Counted from the first letter of the stretch, positions 1 to 9,088 are shown. The stretch is DNA of 64,000 nt from Ordospora colligata OC4 (GCF_000803265.1 NW_014575399.1:124001-188000); one strand, 5' to 3'. Numbers and translations are program-made. The notes: a model not told the origin generated them from the sequence alone.

Positions 1-4
1 TGGA

Positions 5-409
5 ATGGTGTGTAATGGACGAGTTGTTGGATTTCGAGATGGAATGGTGATATTGGATTGTGGGGGAGGAAGTGTGATGGTTGATAGATCTGATGTGCTT
101 GTATATAAGGAGGTGATTAGTGGAGAGAAGCAGAAAGAGATATTGGAGATACTTAAACAGCGAAGAATGTATAGGAATTTGTATGTGACGTTGAGAAGGG
201 AATCGAATACGATATATTATGAGAATGTTGGATCCACAGTGAATCTTGGGAGTGTTGAAGAAAGGATTCGAAATGGGGTTTATCGAACGCTTGCAGGGCT
301 TAAGTTTGATCTAGATCTTGTAATTGGGAATTCTGTGTATCTAGGAGAGGCAGTGCACGGATACTGTAAGATTGTTGTAGATGAGATTATGCATGTGATG
401 CATGGATAA
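5..409 (+). CDS. Hypothetical protein, possible N-terminal OB-like fold; may be cut by the window edge
   Basis: The frame from the ATG at base 5 gives 134 residues, but the reading frame may continue upstream of the window, so the true start is unknown. Residues 1-35 alternate short hydrophobic strands with glycines (GRVVGFRDGMVILDCGGG), which looks like a small beta-barrel; the rest is mixed and ends in a hydrophobic helix. I do not recognise the family. It lies 77 bp upstream of two RPP30-like RNase P genes on the same strand, so an RNA-processing role is possible only by association. Confidence 0.55.
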   Translation: MVCNGRVVGFRDGMVILDCGGGSVMVDRSDVLVYKEVISGEKQKEILEILKQRRMYRNLYVTLRRESNTIYYENVGSTVNLGSVEERIRNGVYRTLAGLKFDLDLVIGNSVYLGEAVHGYCKIVVDEIMHVMHG

Positions 410-486
410 TGCTGAGCTATTGAATAGACAAGGTTAAGAGTTGAATGAGTGATTAAGAATGAGTAGATGTGATAGATGGAGCCCAT

Positions 487-1233
487 ATGTATTATGATGT
501 GAATGTGAGTGAAGATTATTGTACAGATGAAGTGAAAGGGCTTGAGGAAAGCGAATATCAGGGATTTTGTGTTTGTAAGAAAGTGAAGGCAGGTGAGTTT
601 AATCGACTGTTATGGAAACCGAAGGATCTTGGAGTTAAGAATGGATGGTATAGTAGGATTGAGTTGGAGTTTGCTGAAGGAGAGGCAATCAACTATGATC
701 AGAAGAAGGCGATGAAGAGTGATGTGTTTGTAGTAAGGATTGGAGGAGCTGAAGGGCTTGACAAGCTGATAAAGCTGCAGCCTGACATGATTAGTTTTGA
801 TTATTCAAGCCCGGTGCTTCGACTGAAGTCTGGATTGGTAAAAACAGCAATGAAGGAGAATATTTTTTTTGAGATTCCAATAAGGGAGGGACTTTATGGA
901 GTTGAGCAGAAGGTGATGTGGATGAGGAATGTGCGTAAACTGCTTTTTGTTACGAAGGGAAAGAATGTGGTTGTGAGTAGTGGAGCAAAGAGGCTGAGTG
1001 AGTTGAAAAGAGTTAAGGATGTGATTTTGATGTTACAAACGTTTGGATTGAAGAGAAAGCGTGCTGAACAAGTGTTATGCAATTCTAAAAGGCTACTTGA
1101 GCATTGTGCAATGAGAAGGCATTGCCACAAAGGGATGGTTGTGACTAGTGTTGATGATGGAGCATTAAAAAGAGATTTTTTGATGAAGAAGTATGGATGG
1201 TTGATGGATAAAGGAAGAATAAAGGAAGTGTAG
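487..1233 (+). CDS. RPP1: RNase P/MRP subunit RPP30/Rpp1, copy A
   Basis: A 248-residue protein of the RPP30 (Rpp1) family, a TIM-barrel-like subunit of nuclear RNase P and RNase MRP, which trim tRNA 5' ends and process pre-rRNA. Family signatures are visible: the N-terminal MYYDVNV strand, the central NIFFEIPI strand, and the MRNVRKLLFVTKGKNVVVSSGA block corresponding to the NLMQICKGKNVIISSAAE region of the human protein. The longer frame starts with GTG at 469; I chose the ATG at 487 because the family begins at this strand and CCC sits just upstream at 482-484. A diverged second copy follows 38 bp downstream. Family assignment is firm. Confidence 0.88.
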   Translation: MYYDVNVSEDYCTDEVKGLEESEYQGFCVCKKVKAGEFNRLLWKPKDLGVKNGWYSRIELEFAEGEAINYDQKKAMKSDVFVVRIGGAEGLDKLIKLQPDMISFDYSSPVLRLKSGLVKTAMKENIFFEIPIREGLYGVEQKVMWMRNVRKLLFVTKGKNVVVSSGAKRLSELKRVKDVILMLQTFGLKRKRAEQVLCNSKRLLEHCAMRRHCHKGMVVTSVDDGALKRDFLMKKYGWLMDKGRIKEV

Positions 1234-1271
1234 AATGAATATTTTAAAGCTGATGTTTGTTCCCTGTTCTG

Positions 1272-1937
1272 ATGTATTTTGATGTGAATGTTGATGGAAG
1301 ATATCCAATTGATGAGGCAAATGCCTTACTAGAGAATGAGTGTGATGGAATGTGTTTTAATAACACAGTTGATGCGAGAGATGTGATGCAGATGAAGCAG
1401 CATGATTTATTGGTGTTAGAAGGCAAGCAAGTGTTCAGAAGAGTTGAAATAAGGTACTCTAGAGTTGATGAGCTACCTAGTATGGAAGTGGTGGAAGCGA
1501 TCCGTAGGACAATGAAGTGCATAGTTGCGGTGTTAATGAATGAATCGAGAGATTTTGAAGCGATTATGCGAATTGAACCTGACATTATTGCATTTGACTT
1601 TTCTAAGAGGATCTGTTTTCCAGACAAGATGGTTGAGGAAGCAGCGAAGAAGAATATTTTTTTTGAACTGCGGATTGCGGAAGGGCTGTATATGAAGAAA
1701 GAAAAGACAATATGGATGAGGAATATTAGGAAGCTTCTTGCGATTACAAAAGGTGTTAATGTTATAGTTTCTAGTGGAGCAGCATGCAATACGGAGGTAA
1801 AGAGACCGTTTGAGTTTGTGAGTGTGTTGCAAGGGGTTGGTGTAGATGAGAGTTGTGCAAGACGGGTGTTGATGAACTCGGCAAGAATGTTGAGGTCGTG
1901 TAAGTACCTGATATGTGGTGAAACAAGGATGAGATGA
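1272..1937 (+). CDS. RPP1: RNase P/MRP subunit RPP30/Rpp1, copy B (tandem paralogue)
   Basis: A second RPP30-family protein, 221 residues, directly downstream of copy A on the same strand. It keeps the same core signatures: MYFDVNV at the N-terminus, KNIFFELRI in the middle and MRNIRKLLAITKGVNVIVSSGA. By eye, identity to copy A is highest in that C-terminal half and low in the loops, so the duplication is old. The open frame runs back to TTG at 1257; the ATG at 1272 aligns with the copy A start and has CCC at 1262-1264. A long antisense frame across it has no protein character. Known RNase P structures contain two Rpp1 chains, so the two copies may have specialised; that is inference. Confidence 0.87.
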   Translation: MYFDVNVDGRYPIDEANALLENECDGMCFNNTVDARDVMQMKQHDLLVLEGKQVFRRVEIRYSRVDELPSMEVVEAIRRTMKCIVAVLMNESRDFEAIMRIEPDIIAFDFSKRICFPDKMVEEAAKKNIFFELRIAEGLYMKKEKTIWMRNIRKLLAITKGVNVIVSSGAACNTEVKRPFEFVSVLQGVGVDESCARRVLMNSARMLRSCKYLICGETRMR

Positions 1938-2009
1938 TACAAGTATCTATTTGAAACGTATCTGTTGTGTGAGGAAGGTGATAAATAGAATGTGATGTGA
2001 AACTAGTCT

Positions 2010-3431
2010 ATGGGAGGAAGGCGCAACAGGATGAGAGCAAGAAGCAAAGTGCAGAGTGGCAGAGCCATGCATTCCGGAGTCTCTGCTGATGTGAAAGTGG
2101 AGGAAAGGAACGATGGAATGAGCAGTAAGTGCAATGTTGACTTCCGAGAGTTGAATGAATGGGTGCCTGATTCAGATTTGGATATGAAAGATGAGGCGAG
2201 TGGAGTATCTGTTGATATTGATATTGATACTGATGTTAATTTTAATGATAATGCAGATACTGTATATAATGGTTCAGGTTGCACTGTGATGTGTGGAGAT
2301 GTGAATGATGAGATCAAGGTCAATGTTGAGAGGATTACAAATGGAGAGGCGTTTAAGATCAATGAGGAAATTGATATAAATGCAACAGCGAAAGCTAAAG
2401 AGGACAAGGAAATTCATAAAAGAATATACTCGATGACTCCAAGCTTAAAGGTCACAATGACGCCTCAAATGCCTGTCAGGAAGGTGATTCATGATGAAAA
2501 GACAAACGGGCTTGCAGTGAAAGACGAGAGCGTCAAGCTTCCAAGTAAGATGATTATTAACAGGTATCCTGGGCATTTATTTATACACATTGATCAGGTG
2601 GAGAGATTCATGAGTACGCGTGGTGACATAGAGGAGGTTTCAATCAGAATGGAGTGCAAAGCGATTACACATGAAACAAAGAAACACAAGCCATGGACAA
2701 GCATTGGAGTTAATGAGATGATCAAGATTCCGATTGAGAAGATGGATGGGGAAGGACTTTTGGTTAGGTTTGTGTTATTATTGCATCGCAAGGTGTCTGG
2801 AATGTTTTCTAAAGCGGAGGTGGTGAAGTCATGCGAGTCTACACTTGTGGTTGATGTAGAGAGGATCCACTCTGTGCATAACAACTTACTTGAGAGCATG
2901 CTGTTGTGGGACAACTATACATCTAAGAATGTGTTTAAGAACATCCAAGGATTTTTCACAAATGGGACACCTGATGCATGGGGTTTGAGACTGTTTCTAT
3001 CCTTTGTATCAGATGATGAGCTGCACCTGATTCCTGCAACACCGCCTTGTGATCTGAGATCTTTGAGCAAGTGGCTTGTAGTGAAGAAGTTTTCGTACAA
3101 CATGTGGTTCAAGGGATTTGTGAACCTAAGAGGAGATGTGGGAGATGTGTGCACTAATCTGTGGAAGCGAAGGTATGTGAAGTGCTATGGATACATGATT
3201 TTTGTTTTTAACGAGCATTCTCGAAGCCTTGTTGGAACAGTTAATCTTGTAGATGCTGGATTTGATCCTGGTGCAAGCAGTGGGATCTATCTAGAGAACT
3301 TTCTGAGTATTTCTGTTGGGCAGGGAAATGTTGAGTTCCACTTTGATTGCAAGGAGAAGTATGAGTTGTGCAGGAGTGCGTTGTGTGCGATGCTTCCACG
3401 AACGTTGTTTTACAAGAAAGCGCAGCAATGA
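2010..3431 (+). CDS. PH-domain protein, Bud4/anillin-like C-terminus
   Basis: 473 residues. The first ~180 are acidic and low complexity and look disordered. Residues ~190-300 resemble a C2-like beta domain. Residues ~370-465 form a pleckstrin-homology domain: FKGFVNLRGDVGDVCTNLWKRRYVKCYGY, then MIFVFNEHSRSLVGTVNLVDAGF, then a C-terminal helix. The strand order and the 'WKRR...Y..NEHTR...INL' pattern recall the anillin/Bud4 type of PH domain, which recruits septins and contractile-ring parts to the cortex. The ATG at 2010 is the first in frame. PH-domain call is good; the anillin/Bud4 link is tentative. Confidence 0.65.
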   Translation: MGGRRNRMRARSKVQSGRAMHSGVSADVKVEERNDGMSSKCNVDFRELNEWVPDSDLDMKDEASGVSVDIDIDTDVNFNDNADTVYNGSGCTVMCGDVNDEIKVNVERITNGEAFKINEEIDINATAKAKEDKEIHKRIYSMTPSLKVTMTPQMPVRKVIHDEKTNGLAVKDESVKLPSKMIINRYPGHLFIHIDQVERFMSTRGDIEEVSIRMECKAITHETKKHKPWTSIGVNEMIKIPIEKMDGEGLLVRFVLLLHRKVSGMFSKAEVVKSCESTLVVDVERIHSVHNNLLESMLLWDNYTSKNVFKNIQGFFTNGTPDAWGLRLFLSFVSDDELHLIPATPPCDLRSLSKWLVVKKFSYNMWFKGFVNLRGDVGDVCTNLWKRRYVKCYGYMIFVFNEHSRSLVGTVNLVDAGFDPGASSGIYLENFLSISVGQGNVEFHFDCKEKYELCRSALCAMLPRTLFYKKAQQ

Positions 3432-3601
3432 ATAGTTGAGTTAGGATGTACATGATCGTTATTAAATTGATTAGCATGAGTTGTTTGTTTACTAAGAGTG
3501 TATTTGATGTATTAACGATAGGTAAGTATTTGATGTAGTAATGGTGATCTATTAAAGGTACTATTTGTTGATGCCTGATACATTGATTTTCCCTCCAAAT
3601 T

Positions 3602-3949
3602 ATGTGTCTGAAAAAAGAAAGAATCCCTGTGTTTATGCGGTTGGCTTTGAACGAGACGACGAATTGCAGTAAAGTATCAGATGCTGAGGAGAGAGGCAAG
3701 AAGAAAGTCAGTGACAAGGAGAGAGTATTATTGTTTCTTAAGGATGTGTGCATGAAGACAGGTGATCATTCACTGAAGTACGACCTTAATAGATGCATTG
3801 AGATGATTGAAGGTAAGGAGAATCAAGAAGTTGTGGATCTTAGAAACGCATTGGAAGAGGCTTTGGTTGAGAATGAGGTGCTTTTTACGGAGAAGTGTGA
3901 GCTTGCAGTGACTCTTGAGTGCATGAAAGCCGAGAATAACGGAATTTGA
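3602..3949 (+). CDS. Hypothetical coiled-coil protein, 115 aa
   Basis: Small protein of unknown function. The first ~40 residues are basic and polar; residues ~45-110 are charged and helical (KDVCMKTGDHSLKYDLNRC..., then NALEEALVENEVLFTEKCELAVTLE), suggesting a coiled coil. The start ATG is preceded by CCC at 3591-3593, the motif seen upstream of many genes here, which supports it as a real gene. It sits between the PH-domain gene and the spliced POP5-like gene on the same strand. Confidence 0.6.
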   Translation: MCLKKERIPVFMRLALNETTNCSKVSDAEERGKKKVSDKERVLLFLKDVCMKTGDHSLKYDLNRCIEMIEGKENQEVVDLRNALEEALVENEVLFTEKCELAVTLECMKAENNGI

Positions 3950-3984
3950 TGTATAATAGAATGCCAGTGAACCCCTTGGCCTGG

Positions 3985-4259
3985 ATGCATGTGAGGTATA
4001 GATTGTAAGTGGATAGTGTTAATTTAGGGCTTTATATAAAAAGACAGGAAGTATTAACGATACAGTTCTTGAAAAGTTTATTTATGACTTGATTAGAGAG
4101 TTTGGAGGCAGTGATTTGAGGAGCAAAGTGGATGTTAAGTGCCATAACAACGTGGTTAAGATTGAGGTAGATGATGGTGCTTTTCTTGATGTGCATGGGG
4201 CATTGTTTTTCTGTGGAGAGTATGGACCTGTTGGATGCAGGTTTGAGCGGATTGATTAA
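3985..4259 (+). CDS. Spliced POP5-like RNase P/MRP subunit (2 exons)
   Basis: No unbroken frame covers this gene. Exon 1 is 3985-4004 and exon 2 is 4028-4259, joined by removing a 23-nt intron; the product is 83 residues. The spliced N-terminus MHVRYRLALYKK resembles the 'MVRxKxRYLL' start of POP5, and the rest (VLEKFIYDLIREFGG, then VDVKCHNNVVKIEVDDGAFLDVHGAL) follows the POP5/Rpp14 pattern of a helix, a strand with aromatic/Asn residues, and a final 'xxxHGAL' helix. CCCC at 3972-3975 lies just upstream of the start. An in-frame ATG at 3961 would add 8 residues. POP5 partners RPP30, and two RPP30 genes lie nearby. Splicing is well supported; the POP5 name is probable, with Pop8/Rpp14 as an alternative. 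Confidence 0.5.
4005..4027 (+). other. Spliceosomal intron, 23 nt
   Basis: The intron starts GTAAGT and ends TTAATTTAG, with an A-containing branch-like TTAAT directly against the 3' AG, the compact layout known for microsporidian introns. Without removal, exon 2 has an in-frame stop (TAA at 4020-4022) and no ATG; with removal, a complete small protein results. It splits a leucine codon after the second base. Confidence 0.75.
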
Positions 4260-4319
4260 ACCTTGTTAATGTTGTGCTATTTATTGTTTTTTATAAATTG
4301 ATTGATTGTTTGAAAACAG

Positions 4320-5636
4320 ATGCATGGAAAAACAATTAATGGAGCTTGTGGATACGAGGAGCTTGATACGATCTGGTGTGATGATTCAAGTAGATTATGG
4401 CAGGGAATAGATGTAAATGGAAGTCAGGTAATTATTTTTGAGAAGGTTATGCCAGGGTTGCATGAAAAAGAAAGGATTAAGCTGGTGTCTCTGCTGATGG
4501 GTCATGCGATGAATGCTAGAAGTAATGCATTGAGAGTATCTAAGTGTTTTTGGATTGATGATGTGTTGTATATGATTCATGAAGGAGCAGTGCATGTGAA
4601 TAGCAGGATAATGGAGAAGTACTTAGTTGACGAGAACCTTGGTTTATGGATATTTGTGCAAGCAGTGTATGTAGTTGGAATGAATATTGATGATGAGTGG
4701 CTCTGCAATAAGATTAGCATGAAAAGTATGTGCATAGCAAATGATGGGAGACTGCTAATTAGATGGAGTGATATTATATTGAATTTCTTGATGATGCCTG
4801 GAAATGAAGAAAAACTGATAATGAATGAGGTAGATTGGAGTAGAAGTGGAATTAAAGGATGTGAAGTGCAATGTGAACAAAAGTATTGTGGTACATCTGG
4901 AACAAATTGTGGCCTTATGGGTGCAAACGATAGAAAGTCTGTGATTGACCGGCCGATTATGTTTCCAATGGTTCTCAAGGGAATGTTTTTAGAATTGATG
5001 AAATGCTTTTTGAGAGTTTCAGATATGACTAAAGATGCAGAGAAGATTGATGCATGCAGTGATAACTTAGAACGGCACAAATTGGATCTGCCGATGAAGA
5101 GTTTTCTAAATGATTGCCAGATGATGGTGGATATGCTGTTTGTGAAAGGAGTGCATATGAACGAGGTAAAGAGATGGATTGAACTTATGCATGAAGCATC
5201 TGGGAAGAGTATACAGAAGATATGTAATGGATTTAGAAACAGATATAAAGGCGAGATTACTGACAGTAGAAGTACCCCAGCACTGATGGATGAAGCAGAT
5301 AACAGCAATGGAGAAACGGGCAATAGTAGTATGGAGGAGGAAAGCAGCAAGAATACAAGTGATGGAGAATATCGGACACGATCATTTGGAACAAGGGAGT
5401 ACAAGAGAGGACGATTCCATGTGTGTGAGGCTGTCCCACTAGGAGATAAGGATAAGGAAGTGAAGACTGATGAGTATATGAATAAAATGTTGAAGATGCT
5501 GAACTTACAGAGCAGAAAGATAGGCATAATTGCAAATGCAATTCACAGGATGGGAAATTTTGATGGGAATGAGAAGAATGAGCTTGCTTGTTTGGAAGAG
5601 GAGTGCAGGATTCTTATGAGCGATCTTGAAAGATGA
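4320..5636 (+). CDS. Degenerate protein-kinase-like protein with C-terminal coiled coil
   Basis: 438 residues. Residues ~20-160 follow protein-kinase order (LWQGIDVNGSQVIIFEKV like beta2-beta3, IDDVLYMIHEGAV like the hinge strands, then a helical lobe and GRLLIRWSDI in place of the DFG strand), but I see no glycine loop, HRD or DFG. It would therefore be a pseudokinase if related at all. Residues ~300-360 are polar and acidic; the C-terminus (residues ~385-438) is a predicted coiled coil. The start at 4320 is the first ATG. A 316-codon antisense frame overlaps it and is discounted for its composition. Function unknown; the kinase relation is a fold impression. Confidence 0.6.
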   Translation: MHGKTINGACGYEELDTIWCDDSSRLWQGIDVNGSQVIIFEKVMPGLHEKERIKLVSLLMGHAMNARSNALRVSKCFWIDDVLYMIHEGAVHVNSRIMEKYLVDENLGLWIFVQAVYVVGMNIDDEWLCNKISMKSMCIANDGRLLIRWSDIILNFLMMPGNEEKLIMNEVDWSRSGIKGCEVQCEQKYCGTSGTNCGLMGANDRKSVIDRPIMFPMVLKGMFLELMKCFLRVSDMTKDAEKIDACSDNLERHKLDLPMKSFLNDCQMMVDMLFVKGVHMNEVKRWIELMHEASGKSIQKICNGFRNRYKGEITDSRSTPALMDEADNSNGETGNSSMEEESSKNTSDGEYRTRSFGTREYKRGRFHVCEAVPLGDKDKEVKTDEYMNKMLKMLNLQSRKIGIIANAIHRMGNFDGNEKNELACLEEECRILMSDLER

Positions 5637-5798
5637 TAGATTAAGGTGTTGCATGATAACAGATGTGAAGATGAAGCAGGGGATTGAAGAATAGATTAGA
5701 TGGATTGTGAGACATTGCAAGAGGTAATGGAAGAGAAGAGTCTTAAGAAGATATATTAAATGTGATTAAAGGATTTTGAATGGAGAAGCATCCCTGCT

Positions 5799-6674
5799 AT
5801 GGAACGTTTTTTCTACCTGTGTGATCTGAGTTTTTTTTCGTCTTCGATGATTGAAGGTTCTATAATAGCATGTGATAAGATGGGGACGATTCATACGATA
5901 ATGCCTGTGATGAGTGAGATATCTATGGATCATTTGAAGAAGGACATTAAGTTTTATCCTGCTGATGATCTTTGTTTTACTACGACTGATATGGTGAAGG
6001 GAATCCGAGTGTGGGACAGATGCAGAGCAGAGATGGTATATTCTTACAAGGATGACTACATCAAGATGCATGCATATAGCAAGAATGGATGCATGGCGGC
6101 GGTTGGAGAAGGCAGTGTGAAGCTGTATGATCTTCGGGTGAGATACAACATTGATACGATTCCTGTTGGGATGTGTAAGATGGCAGAGTGGGGCGATAAT
6201 CGAGTGTACTGTATTGCAGAGAACAGTATTGTGGAGTATGACACACGAAACCTGGATAATATGGTTAGTGGGCAAAGGAGTGAGGATAGGATGAGTGTTA
6301 GTAAGCTGAATGGAGTGATTGATTTTGCAAGCATGCATAAAGGAGAATTCTGTATGATGAAGAGGAATGGAATGGTTTATTTGCAGAAGATTGAGGAGCT
6401 TAAGGAAGTAGCAGGATATGAAAGGCCTAGCATAGGATCTAAGATGATAAAAATCCGGAATGAGATTGATGATTTTGCAATTGGAGCAGTTGAAGACAAT
6501 AAGGTTTGTATATATGAGTATAGAGACACATGGATGTGTGTGATGGAAGGGGTGAATCACATAGATTGGATGTGGTTTTGCCGAAACAATTGCTATATGT
6601 TTGCAGACCGAAAAGTGTACCTGATGGAAGGAGGATATGAAGAATTCAAGAAGGCAATCAGGAAGGATGAATAG
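5799..6674 (+). CDS. WD40-like beta-propeller protein, divergent
   Basis: 291 residues with recognisable WD-repeat ends: VKGIRVWDR (residues ~65-73), SVKLYDLRV (~103-111), ENSIVEYDTRN (~140-150) and KVCIYEYRD (~231-239). This suggests a single six- or seven-bladed propeller that has lost most GH dipeptides. CCC at 5792-5794 precedes the ATG closely. I cannot assign it to a named family; Bub3/Rae1-like or other small propellers are possible. It lies upstream of two further WD-repeat genes (beta'-COP and CAF-1 p60). Confidence 0.7.
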   Translation: MERFFYLCDLSFFSSSMIEGSIIACDKMGTIHTIMPVMSEISMDHLKKDIKFYPADDLCFTTTDMVKGIRVWDRCRAEMVYSYKDDYIKMHAYSKNGCMAAVGEGSVKLYDLRVRYNIDTIPVGMCKMAEWGDNRVYCIAENSIVEYDTRNLDNMVSGQRSEDRMSVSKLNGVIDFASMHKGEFCMMKRNGMVYLQKIEELKEVAGYERPSIGSKMIKIRNEIDDFAIGAVEDNKVCIYEYRDTWMCVMEGVNHIDWMWFCRNNCYMFADRKVYLMEGGYEEFKKAIRKDE

Positions 6675-6821
6675 CACAGCAGGATCTATGCGATAGGATT
6701 ACTGAATATATTTTGGAATGTATTTGTTAAAGCTTATTAGTGTGGCAATGCTGATGATTTGTGATAATGCATATGCATAGCGCATGGTAAATAAAAATGG
6801 AATGAGCCCTGCCTTATAAAC

Positions 6822-8987
6822 ATGAAGCTGAAAAGATCAATACAGAAGACATTTGGATCGACAAAGGTGAAGAGTGTACAGATCCATCCCACGAAGGCGA
6901 TTGGATTTGCAGGACTGTTTGATGGACAGGTGCAAGTATGGGATATGGAGAGGATGGCACACGTTGATAGTGTGCATGTATGCAGCGAGCCGATTCGAAC
7001 CTGTGTGATATTGAGAAAAATGGACTGGATTCTTATTGGGAGCGATGATGGATGTGTTACTGTATATGAGCTTGGAAAGTATAGGAAGATCAAGTCTTTT
7101 CAGGCACACAGTGACTTCATAAGAAAGATAGAAGGGCATCCTGAGAAGCCTATGTTTGTGACGGCATCTGATGATACTACGATGAAGATGTGGGTATATG
7201 AAAATGGAATCAACCAGTCGATGACTTATACTGGCCATGGACATTTTGTCATGGATGTATGCTTTTATCCACAGGACAGTAGTAAGTTTATTTCGTGCTC
7301 GTTGGACTCAACGATTAAGATGTGGAGTGTGGAGAAGCCGCACTGTATAAGGACTTTCAAAGGGCACAGTTCTGGAGTGAACAGCATATGTTTTGTGAAT
7401 GAAGGATATCTGGTGTCTGGAGCGGATGACCTGACATTGAAGGTATGGGATTTCCAGACTGGACAATGTGTTTCGACACTCACAGGACACACAAACAATA
7501 TCAACAAGGTGTATATGTTGAACAGTTTTCCGTTGTTTGCGTCCTGCAGTGAAGATGGAAGTGTGCGTCTTTGGAATAGTAAGACATTCAAGCAGGAAGA
7601 CATGCTTGCACTGCAGGGAGGAAGGGTATGGGATATCAAAGAGCGAGATGGAATGATGATGATTGGATGTGATGAGGAGCTTATTTTTGTGGGAGCACAG
7701 CAGATGTCATCGCTTGCAGGGATGAGCAATGGAAGGATATTCTATTGTGTGGGAAATTCAGTGTATGGCTCCAGAAGTGACAGTGTTGGAGTAAAGAAGA
7801 TGATATCGAGTTTGGACTTCTGTCCTGATGAACTGGATGCGTCACCTGGTGGAAAGATGATAGCGCTTGGTAATGAAGGAGAGTATAAAGTTTATTCATC
7901 GTTGGGATTCAGGAGCAAATATTCAGGGGAAGGAAGAGATTTTCAGTTTATTGATGAGGAGGAATATGTAGTAAGGAATGGAAGCATAGTTAATTTCTAT
8001 AAGAAGGCGGAAGTGCTGAGGAGTTTAGAAATCCAAGGAATCAGCAAGTTGTTTTACCTGACTCCAAAGTTGTTTGGTGCAAATGTGATGGAGCATACTG
8101 TAATCTACAGCATGTCTGGAAGACCTGTGTGCCAGATAGAAGGTATTTCAAGTCACCTGGTGGTGATTGGGGATTTTCTGATTGCATGTGGAGCAGCGAT
8201 TGAAGTGTATAAGATAAACCATGAGATGATTGAGGGATTTGAGGAGTTGGACATTGAGGTGACCGATGAGATGATGACAGAGGTATTTGAACATGTATGC
8301 AGTGAGTATTATACAGTGAGTTCATGTTGCGTAGATAACGAGGTGCTGTATTTTGTATCGTGCATGAAAGGATATTATATGATTGTTGGTGAAAAACCTT
8401 ATGTATATCATTTTTCATCAATTGAGGGTATATTAGCGGGTGTTGAAGGAGAGGATGTATTCTATTTGCAAGACAAATTGATTGAGATTAGGAAGGTGGA
8501 TGGCAGGTTTATGGAGTTCCAAAAGGCAATACTACAAGGAAATGCAATTGAGGTGAGTGATGGAATACGTAGTCGGGCGATTGTATTTTTTGAATCTCTA
8601 GGGATGCATGAGGAGGCTCTGAGACTGTGTATGGACGATAATCAAAGATTTGAGATTTTACTGAAGCTGAATCGGTATGATGAAGCATTTAACAAGGCAA
8701 ACAGCATTGCCAAGTATGAGAAGTTAGGAAGATATTTTCTTAAAAATGGAGAGCTTGAAAAGGCATCTGATTGTTTCTTTAAGTCCAAGAACTGGGTTAG
8801 TGTGTTGTTAACAGATACGTTGAGTGGAAAGATTAATCTCAGTGCTGTTGGTGATGAGTGCAAGAGGGAAGGAAGACTTAATCATGCATTTTTTGCATAT
8901 TTGAAAAGTGAGAGATATGGAGAATGTGCAAGGCTGTTGGAAGGTACTGCATTCAGTGCGCTTTTTGCAAAGAATTATCTTGATTAA
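6822..8987 (+). CDS. SEC27: Coatomer subunit beta' (Sec27/COPB2)
   Basis: 721 residues. The N-terminus MKLKRSIQKTFGSTKVKSVQIHPT matches the start of beta'-COP. Residues ~10-300 form a first WD40 propeller with clear GH...WD repeats (SCSLDSTIKMWSV, SGADDLTLKVWDF, SCSEDGSVRLWNS). A second propeller follows, then an alpha-solenoid from ~residue 560 to the end (HEEALRLCMDDNQRFEILLKL). Beta'-COP forms the COPI cage with alpha- and epsilon-COP and binds dilysine cargo for Golgi-to-ER transport. The protein is shorter than the ~890-residue yeast form, losing the tail. A CCC motif (6807-6809) lies 12 bases before the ATG. Confidence 0.95.
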   Translation: MKLKRSIQKTFGSTKVKSVQIHPTKAIGFAGLFDGQVQVWDMERMAHVDSVHVCSEPIRTCVILRKMDWILIGSDDGCVTVYELGKYRKIKSFQAHSDFIRKIEGHPEKPMFVTASDDTTMKMWVYENGINQSMTYTGHGHFVMDVCFYPQDSSKFISCSLDSTIKMWSVEKPHCIRTFKGHSSGVNSICFVNEGYLVSGADDLTLKVWDFQTGQCVSTLTGHTNNINKVYMLNSFPLFASCSEDGSVRLWNSKTFKQEDMLALQGGRVWDIKERDGMMMIGCDEELIFVGAQQMSSLAGMSNGRIFYCVGNSVYGSRSDSVGVKKMISSLDFCPDELDASPGGKMIALGNEGEYKVYSSLGFRSKYSGEGRDFQFIDEEEYVVRNGSIVNFYKKAEVLRSLEIQGISKLFYLTPKLFGANVMEHTVIYSMSGRPVCQIEGISSHLVVIGDFLIACGAAIEVYKINHEMIEGFEELDIEVTDEMMTEVFEHVCSEYYTVSSCCVDNEVLYFVSCMKGYYMIVGEKPYVYHFSSIEGILAGVEGEDVFYLQDKLIEIRKVDGRFMEFQKAILQGNAIEVSDGIRSRAIVFFESLGMHEEALRLCMDDNQRFEILLKLNRYDEAFNKANSIAKYEKLGRYFLKNGELEKASDCFFKSKNWVSVLLTDTLSGKINLSAVGDECKREGRLNHAFFAYLKSERYGECARLLEGTAFSALFAKNYLD

Positions 8988-9088
8988 AATGGTTGTTTGT
9001 GATGTATTTGTATATGCAGTATTTAGAAATCGAGAAGCTGCAGAGATGATGAGTTTGGATATTATTAGAGAAGAATGACCCTATACGA

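Noticed and set aside
1244..1942. 232-codon antisense frame over RPP30 copy B
   Set aside because: Composition rich in Ser, Ile, Leu and His with no motifs; opposite strand clearly encodes an RPP30 protein.
3525..3541. GTAAGT followed by TAG in the 3432-3601 gap
   Set aside because: Only 17 nt, with no open frames on either side to join.
4577..5527. 316-codon antisense frame over the kinase-like gene
   Set aside because: Low-complexity Ser/Leu/Phe composition; the sense frame is longer and has more protein-like residues.
5766..6677. 303-codon antisense frame over the WD-repeat gene
   Set aside because: Dominated by His, Ile and Pro; the sense frame has WD-repeat signatures.
6990..7003. GATTCGAACC word resembling a tRNA T-arm
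   Set aside because: It lies within the beta'-COP coding region and no cloverleaf can be built around it.
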